Shown: positions 26,226 to 35,765, counted from the first letter of the stretch. The stretch: DNA of 64,000 nucleotides from CAWEYO01 sp963813315 (GCA_963813315.1 CAWEYO010000016.1:124001-188000); one strand, 5' to 3'. Program-made: numbers and translations. The notes: generated from the sequence alone by a model not told the origin.

Positions 26226-27038
26226 TTATTTTCGAAGCTCGATCGACCTCAGCCTCGCCGCCTCGACGGCCTCGTTCACGAGGTTTTTTAACCGGTCGTC
26301 GCCCATCAGTACCGCAAGCGCGGCCGCGGTCGTGCCATTGGGGCTGGTTACCTGCCGGCGCAACGTGCCCGGATCGTCGCTGCTGGCGGCAGCGAGGCTC
26401 GCCGCGCCATGAACAGTCTGCACCGCAAGCAGCCTCGCCGTGTCACCCGGCAGGCCTGCATTCTTGGCAGCGTCGGTCAAAGCCTCGATGAAATGGAAGA
26501 CATAGGCGGGTCCCGAGCCCGAGACGGCGGTCACCGCATCCATCAGCCCTTCATCGTTGACGGCAGTTACTTCGCCGCTGGCCGACAGCAGGGCGTTGAC
26601 GAAATCGCGGGTGGCGTCGGGAACAAGCTGGTTTGCAAAGGTCACCATCATGCCCTTGCCAATAGCGGCAGGCGTGTTGGGCATGCAGCGAATGACGGGA
26701 ACGGCGCCCAGGATTTCCTCGAACGTCGCGATCGGCGTTCCGGCGGCAATGCTGAGGAAGGTCGTGCGTCCGTCGGCGAAGCGCTTGTAGCCGCCCGCTA
26801 CCTCGCGCATCACCTGCGGCTTCACGGCCAGTACGGCCAGCACGGGTGAAAGGTTGGCGGGCAGTTCGCTGCTATTTTCGGCCGTATTGCTGCCAAGCTC
26901 GGCGGCGCGCCGGCGCAGCGCTTCGTTGGGCTCGACCACCCACACGTCCTCGGGCGCAAGCCGTCCCGATTTCACCCAGCCGGAAAGCATGGCGTAACCC
27001 ATATTGCCGCAACCGGCCAGGACCACTGTCGATTTCAT
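26226..27038 (-). CDS. proC: Pyrroline-5-carboxylate reductase
   Basis: 270 residues. Last step of proline synthesis: reduces pyrroline-5-carboxylate with NAD(P)H. Rossmann start VVLAGCGNMGYAMLSGW; VKPQVM; and the C-terminal signature SGSGPAYVFHFIEALTDAA plus TVHGAA and VTSPNGTTAAAL. The start is MKSTVV; the frame is open 80 codons further, but only because the upstream tandem repeats happen to lack stops. Flanked on both sides by inverted copies of one repeat. Confidence 0.95.
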   Translation of the reverse strand: MKSTVVLAGCGNMGYAMLSGWVKSGRLAPEDVWVVEPNEALRRRAAELGSNTAENSSELPANLSPVLAVLAVKPQVMREVAGGYKRFADGRTTFLSIAAGTPIATFEEILGAVPVIRCMPNTPAAIGKGMMVTFANQLVPDATRDFVNALLSASGEVTAVNDEGLMDAVTAVSGSGPAYVFHFIEALTDAAKNAGLPGDTARLLAVQTVHGAASLAAASSDDPGTLRRQVTSPNGTTAAALAVLMGDDRLKNLVNEAVEAARLRSIELRK

Positions 27039-27065
27039 GGCGGAATCTCCTCGACAAGGGACATA

Positions 27066-27262
27066 ATGCATGTCGCCCAAAAGTGCGCAGCGGTTTTGGG
27101 AAAACGACATGCACAAAAAACAATATGCATGTCGCCCAAAAGTGCGCAGCGGTTTTGGAAAACGACATGCACAAAAAACAATATGCATGTCGCCCAAAAG
27201 TGCGCAGCGGTTTTGGGAAAACGACATGCACAAAAAACAATAGCCTAAAGCGCGTCGCATGA
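27066..27262. repeat. Triple 59-bp tandem repeat upstream of proC
   Basis: Three units begin ATGCATGTCGCCC at 27066, 27125 and 27183, with lengths 59, 58 and 59. Each contains AAGTGCGCAGCGGTTTTGG and ends ACGACATGCACAAAAAACAAT. The third runs on into AGCCTAAAGCGCGTCGC, the full element end. The unit contains a large imperfect palindrome (GCATGTCG...CGACATGC). The proC promoter must lie within or beyond it. Confidence 0.95.
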
Positions 27263-27481
27263 ATCCGTTTCGAAGCAATGCGCTTTAGCCCGTCCGGCGG
27301 CTTTGAGAAAGGCAGAACGGAGAGGTAGCGGCAAATGCTGAAGCACGGGCGCAGACGTCAAGAAGTCCGGACGCAAATCCGCCACGGTTTCAAGTATACG
27401 GCATCAGACGGCGCTCTGAAGGAATTGCACGGTCTTTTTTTGGTGAAAATGCGCCGAACATAGCAGCCGCGGGGAAGGTTC

Positions 27482-28381
27482 ATGGCCGAAATCATCGATG
27501 GAAAAGCAATTGCGGAAAATGTTGTCGCAAAGGTCAAACGGCTGACAGCGGACCTGGCCGGAACCAACGGTACTCAACCGGGCATCGCCGTCGTCATTGT
27601 CGGCGAAGACCCTGCAAGCCAGGTGTATGTCGCGTCGAAGAGCCGGAAAGCGAAGGAGTGCGGCTTCCACTCGGTCCAACACGTATTGGCGGCCGAGACG
27701 GGCGAGAGCGAACTTGTCGGTCTGGTCGGCAGATTGAATGCCGACCCGAAGATCCATGGCATCCTTGTCCAGCTGCCGTTGCCGGCTCACATCGATTCAG
27801 GACGCATTATCCAGACCATCGCCCCCGAAAAGGACGTCGACGGCTTTCATTTCATCAATGTCGGCAAGCTTGGAACCGGCGAACTGGACTCCGCCTTCGT
27901 GCCCTGCACGCCGGCCGGTTCGATGCTGCTGATCGAACACGTTCGCGGCAAGGATCTCTCCGGCCTGAATGCCGTCATTGTCGGCCGCTCCAATATTGTC
28001 GGCAAGCCGATGGCCAACCTGCTGCTTGCCGCCAACTGCACCGTTACTATCGCCCACAGCCGCACCCGAGACCTGCCGGCGCTGGCACGGACGGCCGATA
28101 TTCTTGTTGCCGCCGTCGGGCGGCCGGAAATGATCAAGGGCGAATGGGTCAAGCCGGGCGCGACAGTGATCGACGTCGGCATCAATCGCATCCCAGCGCC
28201 AGAGAAGGGAGAGGGGAAGGCAAAGCTGGTCGGCGACGTCGACTTCGCGAGCGCCGAGAAGTCGGCCGGAGCGATCACGCCGGTGCCGGGCGGCGTCGGC
28301 CCGATGACCATCGCAATGCTGATGGCCAACACCGTGACCTCGGCCTATCTGGCGTCCGGCCTCCGGCGCCCGATATTCTAG
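27482..28381 (+). CDS. folD: Methylenetetrahydrofolate dehydrogenase/cyclohydrolase
   Basis: 299 residues. Interconverts methylene-, methenyl- and formyl-tetrahydrofolate with NADP. SQVYVASKSRKAKECG holds the catalytic Tyr and Lys; VQLPLPAHID, DGFHFINVG and VGRSNIVGKPMANLL are family signatures, and TPVPGGVGPMT lies near the end. GGGGAAGG precedes the ATG. Followed by a strong hairpin. Confidence 0.96.
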   Translation: MAEIIDGKAIAENVVAKVKRLTADLAGTNGTQPGIAVVIVGEDPASQVYVASKSRKAKECGFHSVQHVLAAETGESELVGLVGRLNADPKIHGILVQLPLPAHIDSGRIIQTIAPEKDVDGFHFINVGKLGTGELDSAFVPCTPAGSMLLIEHVRGKDLSGLNAVIVGRSNIVGKPMANLLLAANCTVTIAHSRTRDLPALARTADILVAAVGRPEMIKGEWVKPGATVIDVGINRIPAPEKGEGKAKLVGDVDFASAEKSAGAITPVPGGVGPMTIAMLMANTVTSAYLASGLRRPIF

Positions 28382-28386
28382 GGTGG

Positions 28387-28417
28387 GCGGCAACACCGAT
28401 GGAATCGGTGCTGCCGC
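28387..28417 (+). terminator. Hairpin after folD
   Basis: GCGGCAACACCGAT pairs with ATCGGTGCTGCCGC around a 3-base loop, with one mismatch. It begins six bases after the folD stop; the T-tract is weak (CTCTATCT). Confidence 0.6.
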
Positions 28418-28475
28418 TCTATCTCATTGCTCGATCATCGGATTTTCCCGAAACCGGTTTTCACTTTCGGGTCCG
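28411..28475 (-). repeat. Dispersed palindromic repeat, copy 3 (inverted)
   Basis: CTGCCGCTCTATCTCATTGC, GATTTTCCCGAAACCGG and TCACTTTCGGG are the reverse complement of the copies at 16.25 and 17.44 kb. It overlaps the folD hairpin. Confidence 0.8.
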
Positions 28476-28606
28476 CCACTCTGGGTGTCCCTGTCTCGAA
28501 AGTACCAAAGAATGATCCCAAAGAGTTGACAGTCCTTTCGGACATGTTCATTCGTGAGAACAAGACCTTAGAGCTGGATGACGATTCGACGAAAAGCTAT
28601 CGCATT

Positions 28607-28773
28607 CTAGTGTGGCGAAACCGAAATTCGTATTACCTTGGAGCGAGGCTCGGATCGAATTTCGGATTCAAAGCCACACTAGCAACTTATTGAATCTAGT
28701 GTGGTTCACGGATTTGAAGTTCCTGAACGCGGATGCCATGGATATGACAGGAACTTCAAACCCACCACACTAG
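28607..28773. repeat. Two-hairpin palindromic repeat, copy 2
   Basis: CTAGTGTGG...CCACACTAG forms the first inverted repeat and CTAGTGTGGTTCACGGATTT with CCCACCACACTAG the second. Same orientation and about the same length as the copy near tRNA-Thr. It ends 64 bases before the GlxA-type regulator, so it could influence that promoter. Confidence 0.85.
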
Positions 28774-28837
28774 CGGCCAAATGACGAACGTGGCCAAACC
28801 TCTCCGGTAAATTGCGCTTCCTGATGAAGAACCGCTG

Positions 28838-29800
28838 ATGTCCGATCCCATTGAAGGCAACCGGCATTTCGCGTTCCTGTTGGTCGACAAGTTCTCGATG
28901 TTTTCGCTCGCTGCGGCAATCGATACGGTCCGATCGGCGAACCGGCTGGTTGGCCGCGATTTCTATGGCTGGACAACGGTTTCGCCTGACGGCGAGGCTG
29001 TAATGGCCTCGAACGGGCTGCCCCTGAAGGTCGACTACAGCGTCGGCGACATTCCGCCGGTCGACATTCTTTTCGTCTGCGTCGGCCTGACCACTGAATT
29101 TCCCGGCAAGAGCAAGGTGCTCGGAGCCTTGCGCAGCTGGGGACGCCGCGGCGGGGCGCTCGGCGCGCTTTCGGTCGGCTCCTACCTGCTCGCCGAGGCC
29201 GGCCAGCTCGAGGGTCATCGCTGCACGATTCACTGGGAAAACCGGGCCGGCTTCAAAGAGAGGTTCGCGGACATCGAATGTACCGGCAATGTGTTCGAGA
29301 TCGACCGCAAGCGCTACACCTGCGCCGGCGGAACGACGTCGATCGATCTCATGCTCGAGATCGTGCGCGGCGACTTCGGTTCCAATATCGCCAACGCTAT
29401 TGCCAACCAGTTCCAGCATGAGCGAATTCGTTCGGCGGGCGATCGCCAGCGGGTGGGTCCGGAGCGCGATCTGACCGGCAAATCGGAAAAGCTTCGCAAG
29501 ATCGTCGAACTCATGGCAGACAATCTCGACGAACCTTACTCGGCGGTGCAGTTGGCCAAGTCCGCAGGGCTCTCCGTACGTCAGGTCGAGCGGCTCTTCC
29601 TTCGTCACCTTAACGTCACGCCGGGCCGATACTACATGCGGCTCCGTCTCGAACGCGCCCGCGAATTGTTGCGCCAGACCAACATGCCGATCCTGGACGT
29701 CGCGATCGCCACCGGATTTACCTCGCATTCCTACTTCGCGCAGAGCTACCGGCTGCAATTCGGCCGTCCGCCGAGCGAGGAACGGCGCACGACGTATTGA
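28838..29800 (+). CDS. GlxA-type AraC-family regulator
   Basis: 320 residues. N-terminal DJ-1/PfpI-like domain (to about residue 185: FAFLLVDKFSMFSLAAAID, ALSVGSYLLAEAGQLEG) and a C-terminal AraC HTH (about 215-315: SVRQVERLFLRHLNVTPGRY, DVAIATGFTSHSYFAQSYR). Such proteins regulate amine, amino-acid or sugar catabolism; in mesorhizobia some act on betaine or arginine genes. Target unknown. It converges on edd. Confidence 0.9.
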   Translation: MSDPIEGNRHFAFLLVDKFSMFSLAAAIDTVRSANRLVGRDFYGWTTVSPDGEAVMASNGLPLKVDYSVGDIPPVDILFVCVGLTTEFPGKSKVLGALRSWGRRGGALGALSVGSYLLAEAGQLEGHRCTIHWENRAGFKERFADIECTGNVFEIDRKRYTCAGGTTSIDLMLEIVRGDFGSNIANAIANQFQHERIRSAGDRQRVGPERDLTGKSEKLRKIVELMADNLDEPYSAVQLAKSAGLSVRQVERLFLRHLNVTPGRYYMRLRLERARELLRQTNMPILDVAIATGFTSHSYFAQSYRLQFGRPPSEERRTTY

Positions 29801-29830
29801 TCTGGTCTTATTGCTGTCTTCTACCGAAAA

Positions 29831-29851
29831 TGTAAGGCGTATTGCCTTACA
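29831..29851. terminator. Hairpin between convergent genes
   Basis: TGTAAGGC-GTATT-GCCTTACA is a perfect 8-bp stem lying between the convergent regulator and edd genes. No long T-tract, so only a possible bidirectional terminator. Confidence 0.45.
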
Positions 29852-29862
29852 TGCAACCGCGC

Positions 29863-31683
29863 TCATCCCCCAAATGCGCTTGCGCCCTGGTCGGCGCGTC
29901 CTGCCAGCTCGCGGAATCCGGCGAAGAGCTCGCGGCCGAAGCCATAGGAATTGGCTGAGAGGTCGATCCGCGGGGCAATTCGCATCCTCAACTCTTCCGC
30001 ACCCACCAGCACCTCCAACGTGCCTGCCTCGGCGTCCAGCCGCACCACGTCGCCATCGCGCACCTTGCCGATGGCGCCGCCCTCCAGGGCCTCCGGCGTC
30101 ACATGGATCGCTGCCGGCACCTTGCCGCTGGCGCCCGACATGCGCCCGTCGGTGACGAGCGCCACCCTGTGGCCGCGGTCCTGCAGAACGCCCAGCACCG
30201 TGGTCAGCTTGTGGAGTTCCGGCATGCCGTTGGCTTTCGGTCCCTGAAAGCGCACGATCGCAACGAAGTCGCGGTCAAGCTGACCTGCCTTGAAGGCGTC
30301 GTTCAATGCATGTTGGCTGTCGAACACAAGGGCCGGCGCCTCGATGAGCCGACGGTCGGGTTTCACGGCGGAGGTCTTGATGATGGCGTGGCCAAGATTG
30401 CCCGCAAGCACCTTCAGCCCGCCGGTCGGCTGGAAGGCATTGGCGGCGTAAGAAAGCACTTTTTCGTCGCCGCTTCTTTGCGGCGCGGGCTCACGGGCGA
30501 CGGTCCCGTCGGCCGCCAACCTCGCCTCGATCGTGTAGGGACGCAGCCCAGTGCCCCAAACGGTACGCACATCCTCGTGCAGCAGTCCGGCATCGAGCAG
30601 TTCGCGGATGAGGAAGCCCATCCCTCCGGCCGCGTGGAAATGGTTCACGTCCGCCAGACCGTTCGGATAGACGCGCGCCAGCAGGGGCACCGCTTCCGAC
30701 AGGTCGGAGATGTCCTGCCAGGTGAGGCTGATGCCGGCGGCTGCGGCCATCGCGATCAGATGGATCGTGTGGTTTGTCGAACCGCCGGTAGCATGGAGGC
30801 CAACCACCGCATTGACGACCGATCGTTCGTCGATCATGCGGCCGGCAGGAGTGTATTCATTGCCGAGCGCCGTAATTGCGAGTGCGCGCTTCGCCGCCTC
30901 CCGTGTGAGCGCGTCGCGCAGCGGCGTGCCCGGATTGACGAATGAAGCTCCCGGCGTGTGGAGACCCATGATCTCCATCATCATCTGGTTCGAGTTGGCT
31001 GTACCGTAGAATGTGCAGGTTCCAGGCCCGTGATAGGATTTCGCTTCTGCCTCCAGCAGATGCTCCCGCCCGACCTTGCCCTCGGCATATAGTTGCCGGA
31101 TTCGGGCCTTTTCGTCGTTGGGCAAGCCGGAAGTCATCGGCCCGCCGGGAATGAACACCGCAGGCAGATGACCGAAGGTCAGTGCACCGATGACGAGTCC
31201 CGGCACGATCTTGTCGCAGATGCCGAGATAGACCGCCGCGTCGAACATGTTGTGGGAAAGACCGACCGCCGTCGCCATGGCGATTACGTCGCGCGAAAAG
31301 AGCGAGAGTTCCATGCCCGGCTGCCCCTGGGTGACGCCGTCGCACATCGCCGGTACCCCAGACGCCACCTGCGCAATGCCGCCGGCCTCCCGCGCCGCGG
31401 CCTTGATGAGTTGCGGAAACGTCTCGTAGGGCTGATGGGCCGACAGCATGTCGTTGTAGGAGGTGATGATGCCGAGATTCGGAACACGATCGCCGGCAAG
31501 GATTGCCTTTTCGGATGGAGTGCAGGCTGCGAAGCCATGGGCGAGGTTGCCGCAGGAAAGCACCGCCCGGTTGGCGGTCTGGCCAGCGGCATCGTCGATC
31601 CGCGCGAGATAGATTTCGCGGCGCGGCCTGGAGCGCTCGCGAATGCGGCGGGTGACGGCTTCGATGTCGTTTCGGACGGTCAT
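29863..31683 (-). CDS. edd: Phosphogluconate dehydratase
   Basis: 606 residues. Entner-Doudoroff step: 6-phosphogluconate to KDPG, with a [4Fe-4S] cluster. Cluster and active-site motifs: AMCDGVTQGQPGMELS, GICDKIVPG, GPGTCTFYGTANSNQ, ATGGSTNHTIHL and VTDGRMSGASGKVPAA. The start at 31683 has AAAGGAAC upstream; the frame is open another 72 codons into pgl territory. Last gene of the zwf-pgl-edd operon. Confidence 0.95.
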   Translation of the reverse strand: MTVRNDIEAVTRRIRERSRPRREIYLARIDDAAGQTANRAVLSCGNLAHGFAACTPSEKAILAGDRVPNLGIITSYNDMLSAHQPYETFPQLIKAAAREAGGIAQVASGVPAMCDGVTQGQPGMELSLFSRDVIAMATAVGLSHNMFDAAVYLGICDKIVPGLVIGALTFGHLPAVFIPGGPMTSGLPNDEKARIRQLYAEGKVGREHLLEAEAKSYHGPGTCTFYGTANSNQMMMEIMGLHTPGASFVNPGTPLRDALTREAAKRALAITALGNEYTPAGRMIDERSVVNAVVGLHATGGSTNHTIHLIAMAAAAGISLTWQDISDLSEAVPLLARVYPNGLADVNHFHAAGGMGFLIRELLDAGLLHEDVRTVWGTGLRPYTIEARLAADGTVAREPAPQRSGDEKVLSYAANAFQPTGGLKVLAGNLGHAIIKTSAVKPDRRLIEAPALVFDSQHALNDAFKAGQLDRDFVAIVRFQGPKANGMPELHKLTTVLGVLQDRGHRVALVTDGRMSGASGKVPAAIHVTPEALEGGAIGKVRDGDVVRLDAEAGTLEVLVGAEELRMRIAPRIDLSANSYGFGRELFAGFRELAGRADQGASAFGG

Positions 31684-31741
31684 AGCGGTTCCTTTCAGAA
31701 TATCCGGCAGGAATCGGATTCGAGCGGCTTCGGCGGTGTCT

Positions 31742-32449
31742 TTACGGCGCCCAGAAGACCTCAACCGGTGTCCGGGCATGTTCGAGAAGGGCGCGGACCG
31801 GCATTCTGCTGCCGGGTTCCAGCGCGGATTCAAACACGCGGCGTTTTTCACTTCCCTGGATGTGCAATGCGACAATTCCGGCGCCAGCCAGTTTCGCAAG
31901 CGGGAGGGTCAGCCTCGGCTCGCCGGCGCTTGGCGAATTGACCGGCGCGACTGCGCATTCTGTCGCAGGATCGAGCAGAACGTCCAGTTCCCTGGCGTCA
32001 GGAAAGAACGAGGCCGTGTGGCCATCGAGCCCCATGCCGAGCACCGCCACATCAAGGGGCCAAGGCAATGCTCGCAGCTCTTTGTCGGCTTGGTCGGCTG
32101 CTTCCTCGATCGTGTCCGCCGGCCGGTAAAGTCGGGCAAAACTCGCCGCCTCGGCCCGGTTCCGCATGAGGTTCTCCATTACCAGCCTGGCGTTCGAGCG
32201 CGGTGAAGACATCGGCACGAAGCGCTCATCGACGAGCACCACCGTTACATCGTTCCAGGAAAGCTCCTCATTCGACAGGGTACGGAAGAAGAGGCCGGGC
32301 GTCGTACCGCCCGAAACCGCGACCAGCGCTTCGCCTCGATGAGCGATCGCGCTTCGAAGGCCGTCCGCGGCCACACGCGCCAACGCGCTTGCAAGATCGC
32401 CGGGCGAGGCGAATTCGTTCCATGCGAATTTCGGTGGATCGGCCAGCAT
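31742..32449 (-). CDS. pgl: 6-phosphogluconolactonase
   Basis: 235 residues. Hydrolyses 6-phosphogluconolactone to 6-phosphogluconate. VAVSGGTTPGLFFRTL, VLVDERFVP and GMGLDGHTASFFP are the family motifs. ATGA overlap with zwf upstream and 58 bases to edd downstream, so one operon supplying the Entner-Doudoroff pathway. Confidence 0.94.
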   Translation of the reverse strand: MLADPPKFAWNEFASPGDLASALARVAADGLRSAIAHRGEALVAVSGGTTPGLFFRTLSNEELSWNDVTVVLVDERFVPMSSPRSNARLVMENLMRNRAEAASFARLYRPADTIEEAADQADKELRALPWPLDVAVLGMGLDGHTASFFPDARELDVLLDPATECAVAPVNSPSAGEPRLTLPLAKLAGAGIVALHIQGSEKRRVFESALEPGSRMPVRALLEHARTPVEVFWAP

Positions 32450-33921
32450 CAGGTGCTCTCGTGCCAGGTGCGACCATCACGCTCTATCAGGGCTATGGAA
32501 GCGGACGGACCCCACGTCCCGGCGGTATAGCCCTGTACTTCCTGGCTGTTGTCCTGCCATGCCGCCTGAATCGTGTCGATCCATTTCCAGGCCGCCTCGA
32601 CTTCATCGCGACGCATGAACAGCGTCTGGTTGCCGCGCACGACATCCATGATCAGCCGCTCATAGGCGTCCGGATTGCGCGCGTCGAACGTTCCCGCGAA
32701 GCTCATGTCGAGCGGCACGTGCTTCAGCCTCATGCCGCCCGGGCCCGGATCCTTGATCATGATCCATTGCTTCACGCCTTCGTCAGGCTGCAGCCGGATG
32801 ACCAACTGGTTGGCGATGATGTTGCCCGCGCCCTCGCCGAAGATGTTGTGCGGTATCTGCTTGAATTCGATGACGATTTCGGAGGCGCGGGTTGCCAGCC
32901 GCTTGCCTGTCCGCAGATAGAACGGCACGCCCGCCCAACGCCAGTTTGCGATCTCGGCCTTGATGGCGACAAAGGTTTCCGTCCTGCTCTGGCGGTTCTC
33001 CAGTTCCTCGATATAGCCATTGACCGGACCGCTGGCCGACGCACCCGCGCGGTATTGGCCGCGCACGGTGATCTTCGGCGCCTCGTTGCCGTTGATGCGC
33101 CTCAGCGAGCGCAGCACTTTCAGCTTTTCGTCACGCACCGCGTCGGCATCCATGGAGGAGGGGGCTTCCATCGCCACAAGACAGAGAAGCTGCAACATGT
33201 GGTTCTGCACCATGTCGCGCAGCGCGCCCGCCTTGTCGTAGTACCCGGCGCGGCCTTCAAGGCCGACCGTCTCGGCGACCGTAATCTGCACGTGGTCGAT
33301 ATGCGCCGAGTTCCAGAGCGGCTCATAGAGCCCATTGGCAAAGCGCAGCGCCATCAGGTTCTGGACCGTTTCCTTGCCGAGATAGTGGTCGATGCGGAAA
33401 ATCTGCTGCTCGCTGAACACTTTACCGATCGCGTCGTTCAGCGCGCGGGCCGAAGCGTGATCGCGCCCGATCGGTTTTTCCACGACGATGCGCGCCTCGG
33501 CGTTGACGAGGCCGTGCTTCTGGATATTGGCGGCGATGTCTCCGAACAGCTCCGGCGTCACAGCAAGGTAGAAGGCGCGGATGCGCTCGCTTTCGCCGAT
33601 CGCATTCTTCAGGTCCTCGAAACCTTCTCCGGTCTTGGCATCGATTGCGACATAGGTCAGTCGCGCGACGAACCTGTCGAGTTCCGCCTCTTCGATCTCG
33701 TCGGGCTTCACATGGTCAATGAGCGCGGCTCGCGCATAGGCGCGGTACTCATCGTCGCTCATCCTCGAACGGGAAGCGCCGATGATCCGGGTCGGCTCCG
33801 AGAACTGGCCCGCCTGCTGGCGATGATAGAGCGCAGGAAGGAGTTTTCGCTCGGCGAGGTCTCCCGTGCCTCCAAAAATGACGAAATCGAATGGTTCGAC
33901 CGGAATGATCTGGCTGGTCAT
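32449..33921 (-). CDS. zwf: Glucose-6-phosphate 1-dehydrogenase
   Basis: 490 residues. Oxidises glucose-6-phosphate with NADP+. NADP-binding GGTGDLA at residues 17-23 and the substrate/catalytic motif RIDHYLGKE at 176-184 are intact. First gene of the zwf-pgl-edd operon; its stop overlaps pgl. The upstream side has a 160-bp palindrome starting 31 bases before the start codon, so its promoter overlaps or lies inside that element. Confidence 0.96.
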   Translation of the reverse strand: MTSQIIPVEPFDFVIFGGTGDLAERKLLPALYHRQQAGQFSEPTRIIGASRSRMSDDEYRAYARAALIDHVKPDEIEEAELDRFVARLTYVAIDAKTGEGFEDLKNAIGESERIRAFYLAVTPELFGDIAANIQKHGLVNAEARIVVEKPIGRDHASARALNDAIGKVFSEQQIFRIDHYLGKETVQNLMALRFANGLYEPLWNSAHIDHVQITVAETVGLEGRAGYYDKAGALRDMVQNHMLQLLCLVAMEAPSSMDADAVRDEKLKVLRSLRRINGNEAPKITVRGQYRAGASASGPVNGYIEELENRQSRTETFVAIKAEIANWRWAGVPFYLRTGKRLATRASEIVIEFKQIPHNIFGEGAGNIIANQLVIRLQPDEGVKQWIMIKDPGPGGMRLKHVPLDMSFAGTFDARNPDAYERLIMDVVRGNQTLFMRRDEVEAAWKWIDTIQAAWQDNSQEVQGYTAGTWGPSASIALIERDGRTWHEST

Positions 33922-33952
33922 CGTTGTTCTCTTGAAGTCCGTGCTTCGGTCA

Positions 33953-34112
33953 GAGGAAGATGAGGTCAGGTTTGGTCATTCTGCCGGTTAATTTGCGCCA
34001 AATCCATCGGGCCTCCGGCTCGGCCGTACCACCGGTACGACCGTCGCCGAACCTCTCGGCCTTGTCGCAAATTTCCTCCAGCAGAGTGACCAAACCTGAC
34101 CTCATCTTCCTC
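33953..34112. repeat. 160-bp near-perfect palindrome between zwf and ALDH
   Basis: The outer 26 bases (33953-33978, ending CAGGTTTGGTCA) are the exact reverse complement of 34087-34112. The next 20 bases pair with few mismatches (TCTGCCGG...TTTGCG against CGCAAATTT...AGCAGA), the rest more loosely, and the centre is CGTACC-ACC-GGTACG. The symmetry axis of the outer arms and of the core is the same (34032). No ORF inside. Confidence 0.9.
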
Positions 34113-34277
34113 AAGCCTATAATCTAATCGATTTAAAATTGCCAGTGCCATGCTGTCACATCCGTTGGCGCGGTGGTGAGCCTTGACACCGGCATGAACG
34201 GCGCGATTGTTCTGCCGCTGAGCCTTCCGCGTTTGCAGCATAGGATCGTTGCCGGGTTACACCAAGGAGACAAAGCA

Positions 34278-35753
34278 ATGGGGACGCATCTTTCGCGCAC
34301 CGTCGCCGAAGGGCTGGCGTTCATGCAGCTCATTGATGGAAAGCCCGTCGATTCCGTGTCGGGGCTTCGGATCGATGTGGTGTCTCCTTCCGACGGCAAG
34401 GTCTTCGCATCAATTCCGGCATCTGGCGAGACAGATGTCGATCGCGCTGTAAAAGCTGCACGGCGCGCCTTCGATGGTGGCCCGTGGGGCAGGATGCCCG
34501 CGGTCGAACGTGGGCGCTGCCTGACGCGGCTCTTCCATCTTGTGGAGGAGAACGGCGCCGAACTAGCCGCACTCGAATCGCGCGACACCGGCAAGCCGGT
34601 ACGGCAGGGCAAGGCCGACGTCGCCGCCGCCGCGCGCTACTTCGAATTCTACGGCGGCGCGGGCGACAAGATCCATGGCGACACGATCCCCTTCCTCGCT
34701 GGTTACACCGCCCTGACCTTACGCGAGCCGCATGGGGTGGTTGGTGCCATCATTCCCTGGAACTATCCGTTGCAGATTCTGTCCCGCGTCGCCGGGGCCG
34801 CACTTGCAATGGGCAATACGCTGGTGGTGAAACCGGCGGAAGACGCATCGCTGACCGCGATCCGCATGGCGGAACTCGCGCTCGAAGCGGGAATTCCAAG
34901 AGGCGTGTTCAATGTCATCACTGGCTACGGCCGCGAAGCGGGCGCCGCGCTCTCGGCGCACCCGCTGGTCGACTTCGTCACCTTTACAGGCTCGCCCATG
35001 ATCGGCACCGCCATTCAGCAGGCGGCCGCGATCAACAATCGCGGCGTCACCATGGAACTGGGCGGCAAGTCGCCGCAAATCGTCTTTGCGGATGCCGATG
35101 CAGAGGCCGTGCTGCCCGTGCTCGTGAACGCCGTCATCCAGAACGGCGGCCAGACCTGCTCGGCCGGCAGCCGCGTCCTGATCGAGCGGTCCATCTACGA
35201 GGAAGTGGCCGCCGGGCTTGCAAAGCGCTTTTCGAAACTCCTCGCCGGTCCGCATGACGCCGACCTCGATCTTGGGGCGTTGATCAACCCGAGGCAGAAG
35301 GAACGCGTTGCGGCGATGGTCGCGGCTGCGCGGGAAGCGGGGTTTCCCGTCCTGGCCGAGGGCGCCGTCCATCCCGCCGCTCCGGCCGGCGGCTACTATC
35401 ACGCGCCGGTCCTGTTCGGGTTGGTCGATCCCGAAGCCGCGATCGCGCAGGAAGAGGTTTTCGGACCGGTCCTCACTTTATTCCCCTTTGACGACGAGGA
35501 ATCGGCGATCCGACTGGCCAACGGCACGAATTTCGGGCTCGTGGCCGGCATTTGGACGAAGGACGGTGGACGCCAGCACCGGGTTGCGAAACGTGTGCGG
35601 GCCGGGCAGGTTTATGTCAACAGCTATGGTGCCGGTGGCGGTGTCGAACTGCCGTTCGGCGGCTTCAAGAAATCCGGTCATGGCAGGGAGAAGGGTTTCG
35701 AAGCCCTCTACGACATGTCGGCCACCAAGACCATTGTCTTCAATCACGGGTAG
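34278..35753 (+). CDS. Aldehyde dehydrogenase family protein
   Basis: 491 residues. NAD(P)+-dependent oxidation of an aldehyde. IIPWNYPLQ, FTGSPMIG, the catalytic Glu in MELGGKSP and the catalytic Cys in NGGQTCSAGSR are present. AAGGAG stands eight bases before the ATG. Followed after 12 bases by an SDR gene, so the pair probably oxidises an alcohol or sugar-derived substrate in two steps; substrate not evident. Confidence 0.92.
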   Translation: MGTHLSRTVAEGLAFMQLIDGKPVDSVSGLRIDVVSPSDGKVFASIPASGETDVDRAVKAARRAFDGGPWGRMPAVERGRCLTRLFHLVEENGAELAALESRDTGKPVRQGKADVAAAARYFEFYGGAGDKIHGDTIPFLAGYTALTLREPHGVVGAIIPWNYPLQILSRVAGAALAMGNTLVVKPAEDASLTAIRMAELALEAGIPRGVFNVITGYGREAGAALSAHPLVDFVTFTGSPMIGTAIQQAAAINNRGVTMELGGKSPQIVFADADAEAVLPVLVNAVIQNGGQTCSAGSRVLIERSIYEEVAAGLAKRFSKLLAGPHDADLDLGALINPRQKERVAAMVAAAREAGFPVLAEGAVHPAAPAGGYYHAPVLFGLVDPEAAIAQEEVFGPVLTLFPFDDEESAIRLANGTNFGLVAGIWTKDGGRQHRVAKRVRAGQVYVNSYGAGGGVELPFGGFKKSGHGREKGFEALYDMSATKTIVFNHG

Positions 35754-35765
35754 GGCAGGCAAGGC

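Noticed and set aside
27066..27241. Possible CRISPR array
   Set aside because: The units are directly adjacent with no unique spacers, there are no cas genes, and the same repeat occurs inverted elsewhere.
32203..33963. 586-residue plus-strand ORF
   Set aside because: Antisense of zwf; no recognisable domain.
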